Positions 61,669 through 64,000 of a stretch of 64,000 nucleotides of DNA are shown in pieces. The notes beneath the pieces are model-generated. The model was not told where the DNA came from. It was given only the letters and a program-made list of their open reading frames with translations, and made no database searches. Source of the DNA: Bacteroidota bacterium (GTDB lineage Bacteria > Bacteroidota > Bacteroidia > Flavobacteriales > Weeksellaceae); contig JAEWOS010000018.1 in the NCBI GenBank assembly GCA_023460855.1, positions 248,001-312,000 on the forward strand, in the 5' to 3' direction. A program made the position numbers and the translations under genes. The stretch's first letter is position 1. Each line of letters starts with the position of its first letter.

Positions 61669-62559
61669 TTATTTCTGAAACATTTTTGCGACTTTCTCCG
61701 CCTTTTTGCTTTCCGAATAATCGTAAAAACCTTCGCCGGATTTCACGCCGAGTTTTCCGGCCATCACCATGTTTACAAGCAATGGATTCGGTGCATATTT
61801 CTGATTTTTGAATCCGTCGTACATCACGTTCAGAATAGCCAGGCAAACATCAAGTCCGATAAAATCTGCCAGTTGCAGCGGTCCCATCGGATGCGCCATC
61901 CCAAGTTTCATTACCGTGTCAATTTCCTGAACGCCCGCAACACCGTTATATAATGTTTCAATGGATTCGTTGATCATTGGCATCAGAATTCTATTCGCCA
62001 CAAATCCCGGATAATCGTTTACTTCTACCGGAGTTTTTCCCAGTTGTTCCGACATTTTGTACACCGCATCGTAAGTTTCCCTGGAAGTGGAATAGCCTTT
62101 AATGATTTCCACAAGTTTCATAATCGGAACCGGGTTCATAAAGTGCATACCGATCACTTTATCCGGTCTCGAAGTTGCAGCAGCAATTTTCGTAATAGAA
62201 ATGGATGATGTATTCGTCGCGAGAATACAGTTTTCCGGTGCAGCCTCGTCTATATCCTTGAAAATTTTAAGTTTCAGTTCCTGATTTTCAGTCGCTGCTT
62301 CCACAATAAGATCGGCGGTTTTTGCAGCTTCTTTCAAATCTGTGCTCTGTTCGATATTGGCAAGCGTTTCGGATTTATGCTCTTCAGTAAGGTTGCCTTT
62401 CGCAATAATTCTGTCGAGATTGGAAGTGATGGTTTTGATTGCCTTATCCAGACTTTCCTGCTTCACATCCACCAGTTTCACCTTAAAACCTGTCTGCGCA
62501 AAAGTGTGGGCAATACCATTTCCCATTGTTCCGGCGCCAATAACTACGATATTCTTCAT
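61669..62559 (-). CDS. 3-hydroxybutyryl-CoA dehydrogenase
   Basis: This NAD-dependent enzyme interconverts 3-hydroxyacyl-CoA and 3-ketoacyl-CoA. The 296-residue protein has an N-terminal Rossmann fold (GAGTMGNGIAHTFAQTG), the catalytic His in GMHFMNPVP and the C-terminal dimerisation part (GMAHPMGPLQLADFIGLD). This matches the stand-alone Hbd/PaaH/FadB2 group rather than multifunctional FadB. It could work with the thiolase encoded at 24528 in short-chain fatty-acid turnover, but the genes are far apart. Confidence 0.94.
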   Translation of the reverse strand: MKNIVVIGAGTMGNGIAHTFAQTGFKVKLVDVKQESLDKAIKTITSNLDRIIAKGNLTEEHKSETLANIEQSTDLKEAAKTADLIVEAATENQELKLKIFKDIDEAAPENCILATNTSSISITKIAAATSRPDKVIGMHFMNPVPIMKLVEIIKGYSTSRETYDAVYKMSEQLGKTPVEVNDYPGFVANRILMPMINESIETLYNGVAGVQEIDTVMKLGMAHPMGPLQLADFIGLDVCLAILNVMYDGFKNQKYAPNPLLVNMVMAGKLGVKSGEGFYDYSESKKAEKVAKMFQK

Positions 62560-62662
62560 GTATAATTTTTTACTGCCTCAAATTTAAGAAATTATAGCCG
62601 GAATCTGCTGTAAGACGGCCGGTTTTGAAAGCGAATTCAGTATTATTTTAGGCGAATGATGA

Positions 62663-63655
62663 TTATGATTCGCCGATTTCGAGATTTGATAAACTCTGAT
62701 CTTTGAATCTCGCATAAATTTCTTTTAAACTGCCTTTTTGCGAGCCTTCCACCGCTTGGATCACAGTCTTTCTGCCTTTGTGATTCACTTCAATCCGGTC
62801 CCGGAAAATGGAGTAATACGCGTCTTTATTAGTGAAATTGACCGAATTTGTGGTCCGGTCGTAGATGAATGTTTCGCTATACATCAGTTCTATCTTTTCT
62901 TCTTTTCCACTGAATATATAGACAAGCGATTCGTTGTAATCAATCAGCTGCATGAGTTTACCGGAAGCGGTACGAAAACTGAAAATTCTGTCACGGTCGG
63001 ATAATTCTTCCACAAGATATTTGCTTTCTTCTACATGCTTTTTGCCATTAATCCAGGTTTCTTCCGTCATATTGAAATATGGGCCTGCGCCAACCTCTCT
63101 GGTCAGTCTTTTCTGCAATACAGGATCGCCATTTTGTAATTTAAATGTTGAGAATTCATGCCAACAGCAACCTGACTTCGCCATCGTTCTGATTAGCCTG
63201 GTTTCCGGATCATAATCGAAAAAGCCGCAATAGGAAGAAGCAAGATCAGTAAATTTTGCATTCTCTCTGAAAACTTTGCCGTCGAAAATAAAGACCTCGT
63301 AGGATGGACCGCCATAGCATCCGAAATTTCCGGTCCGGATTGCGATATCGTCTTTCCCGTCAAAATTAAAATCATCGAAAATAATGATGCTGTGATTACC
63401 GTAAGGCAGTACGGCAACGTTCGATTTCAAATTTTCCAGTATGTAATCACTGAGCATACTTTTTGTGCTGGCAACGATTTTAGCAGAACCTGTTTTTTTG
63501 ATGTCGATTTTGTGCTGCTCCTCCTGTTCGCCGCCGACGAAAGTAATTTCTGCGTAATACTTTGATGAAAAATCATTGATAATAATTTTTTCCTGAGCAA
63601 TGACGACGATACTCAAGGAAAGAAAAGCCAGGCACAGAAGTATATTTTTTTTCAT
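62663..63655 (-). CDS. secreted protein, XAC2610-like
   Basis: This 330-residue protein has a signal peptide (MKKNILLCLAFLSLSIVVIAQ). The central part FNFDGKDDIAIRTGNFGCYG, followed by GPSYEVFIFDGKVF and SGCCWHEFSTF, resembles XAC2610-related proteins, in which an FG-GAP-like Asp-rich loop may bind calcium. The Cys pair in SGCC is typical. The function is unknown. It stands alone, upstream of 3-hydroxybutyryl-CoA dehydrogenase with a 100-base gap. Confidence 0.72.
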   Translation of the reverse strand: MKKNILLCLAFLSLSIVVIAQEKIIINDFSSKYYAEITFVGGEQEEQHKIDIKKTGSAKIVASTKSMLSDYILENLKSNVAVLPYGNHSIIIFDDFNFDGKDDIAIRTGNFGCYGGPSYEVFIFDGKVFRENAKFTDLASSYCGFFDYDPETRLIRTMAKSGCCWHEFSTFKLQNGDPVLQKRLTREVGAGPYFNMTEETWINGKKHVEESKYLVEELSDRDRIFSFRTASGKLMQLIDYNESLVYIFSGKEEKIELMYSETFIYDRTTNSVNFTNKDAYYSIFRDRIEVNHKGRKTVIQAVEGSQKGSLKEIYARFKDQSLSNLEIGES

Positions 63656-63666
63656 AATTAAAGCTA

Positions 63667-63694
63667 CAAAAAAACCTCACATTGCTGCGAGGTT
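63667..63694 (-). terminator. terminator of the acetyl-CoA synthetase gene
   Basis: Minus-strand AACCTC pairs with GAGGTT around a 10-base loop (with two further pairs) and is followed by a U tract. Confidence 0.75.
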
Positions 63695-63718
63695 AATGTT
63701 TAGATATTGCAATTGACT

Positions 63719-64000
63719 TTAAAGCCTGCTGTCCTTTATTTCATCCACAATTTCCGGATTCAGAAGGGTAGAAGTATCACCGAAATTGCTGAAGTCGCCT
63801 TCTGCAATTTTTCTCAGAACTCTACGCATAATTTTTCCCGAACGTGTTTTAGGAAGGGCCTCTACAAACTGAATTTTATCTAGTTTCGCGATTGGTCCGA
63901 TCGTATCGGAAATCATCAGATTAATTTCCTTGCGAAGATTATCACGGTCACGGTATTCACCGGTTTCTTTCAGAATAACGAATCCGTACAGCGCGCTTCC
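63719..64000 (-). CDS. acs: acetyl-CoA synthetase, C-terminal part (runs off the window)
   Basis: This is the last 93 codons of an acyl-adenylate-forming enzyme. The frame is open to the window edge: codons before the first internal ATG read ALYGFVILKETGEYRDRDN, as in Acs. The C-terminal motif PKTRSGKIMRRVLRKI contains the catalytic lysine that is regulated by acetylation in Acs. Acetyl-CoA synthetase is therefore the best assignment; propionyl-CoA synthetase is a less likely alternative. The gene begins outside the window. Confidence 0.9.
   Translation of the reverse strand, partial: GSALYGFVILKETGEYRDRDNLRKEINLMISDTIGPIAKLDKIQFVEALPKTRSGKIMRRVLRKIAEGDFSNFGDTSTLLNPEIVDEIKDSRL

Noticed and set aside
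1..64000. CRISPR arrays, insertion sequences, prophage or integrative elements
   Set aside because: No regularly spaced repeats, transposase, integrase or phage structural genes were seen; base composition looks even on reading.

Overview
The window looks like chromosomal core sequence from a Flavobacteriia bacterium, most likely the Chryseobacterium/Kaistella branch of the Weeksellaceae (moderate confidence). The evidence is the gliding genes gldF and gldG, two secreted enzymes with C-terminal type IX secretion (T9SS) sorting domains, a mevalonate kinase of the short flavobacterial type, and Bacteroidetes promoters. Those promoters have a -7 box close to TAnnTTTG, sometimes with TTG/TTTG 19-21 bases upstream, and Shine-Dalgarno sites are largely absent. 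I see no insertion sequence, prophage, integrase, CRISPR array or long repeat. Genes are dense and no gap exceeds about 220 bases.

Layout. 1-7.4 kb: the 3' part of a cysteine desulfurase gene, thioredoxin, tRNA-Asp, glycine decarboxylase GcvP, a dGTPase and an SPFH/band-7 membrane protein. 7.4-13.2 kb (minus strand): a DNA-repair and stress block. Ku and LigD (two-component non-homologous end joining) lie upstream of a tight operon encoding a 54-residue lipoprotein, a stress-type short-chain dehydrogenase, topoisomerase IB and an Mpo1-like membrane protein. 13.3-19.4 kb: FtsK (minus strand) divergent from the fused cytochrome c assembly protein ResB-CcsA. 19.5-27.3 kb: an ALDH7-type aldehyde dehydrogenase, a nucleoside-type MFS transporter, three uncharacterised envelope proteins, a thiolase and a UMF1-type MFS transporter. 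27.4-30.6 kb: mevalonate kinase, a UbiA prenyltransferase and proline dehydrogenase. 30.6-40 kb: PriA, a PBP4-type carboxypeptidase, an M1 aminopeptidase (T9SS cargo), glycine C-acetyltransferase coupled to a porin, and an outer-membrane protein.

40-43.5 kb: HemJ, GldF, GldG and a convergent DUF4268 protein. 43.7-50.6 kb: a GbsR/MarR regulator, an RND efflux system (adaptor, pump, outer-membrane factor) and a Crp/Fnr regulator as one likely operon, with a palindrome over the first promoter. 50.7-53.8 kb: an M28 peptidase (T9SS cargo), ribosomal proteins L20 and L35, an NlpC/P60 lipoprotein and a PH-domain protein. 53.8-56.4 kb: DapD followed by two glycosyltransferases. 56.6-64 kb: PheT, a META-domain lipoprotein, an acidic protein coupled to a lipoprotein, a multi-membrane-span protein, 3-hydroxybutyryl-CoA dehydrogenase, a secreted XAC2610-like protein and the 3' end of acetyl-CoA synthetase.

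Most of the window is ordinary metabolism, envelope biogenesis and information processing. The parts most worth a second look are the NHEJ/topoisomerase stress block, several promoters whose -7 box ends only 4-5 bases before the start codon (possible leaderless mRNAs), places where a terminator and the next promoter are merged, and the palindrome upstream of the efflux operon. I did not find convincing evidence of a wholly new multi-gene system.
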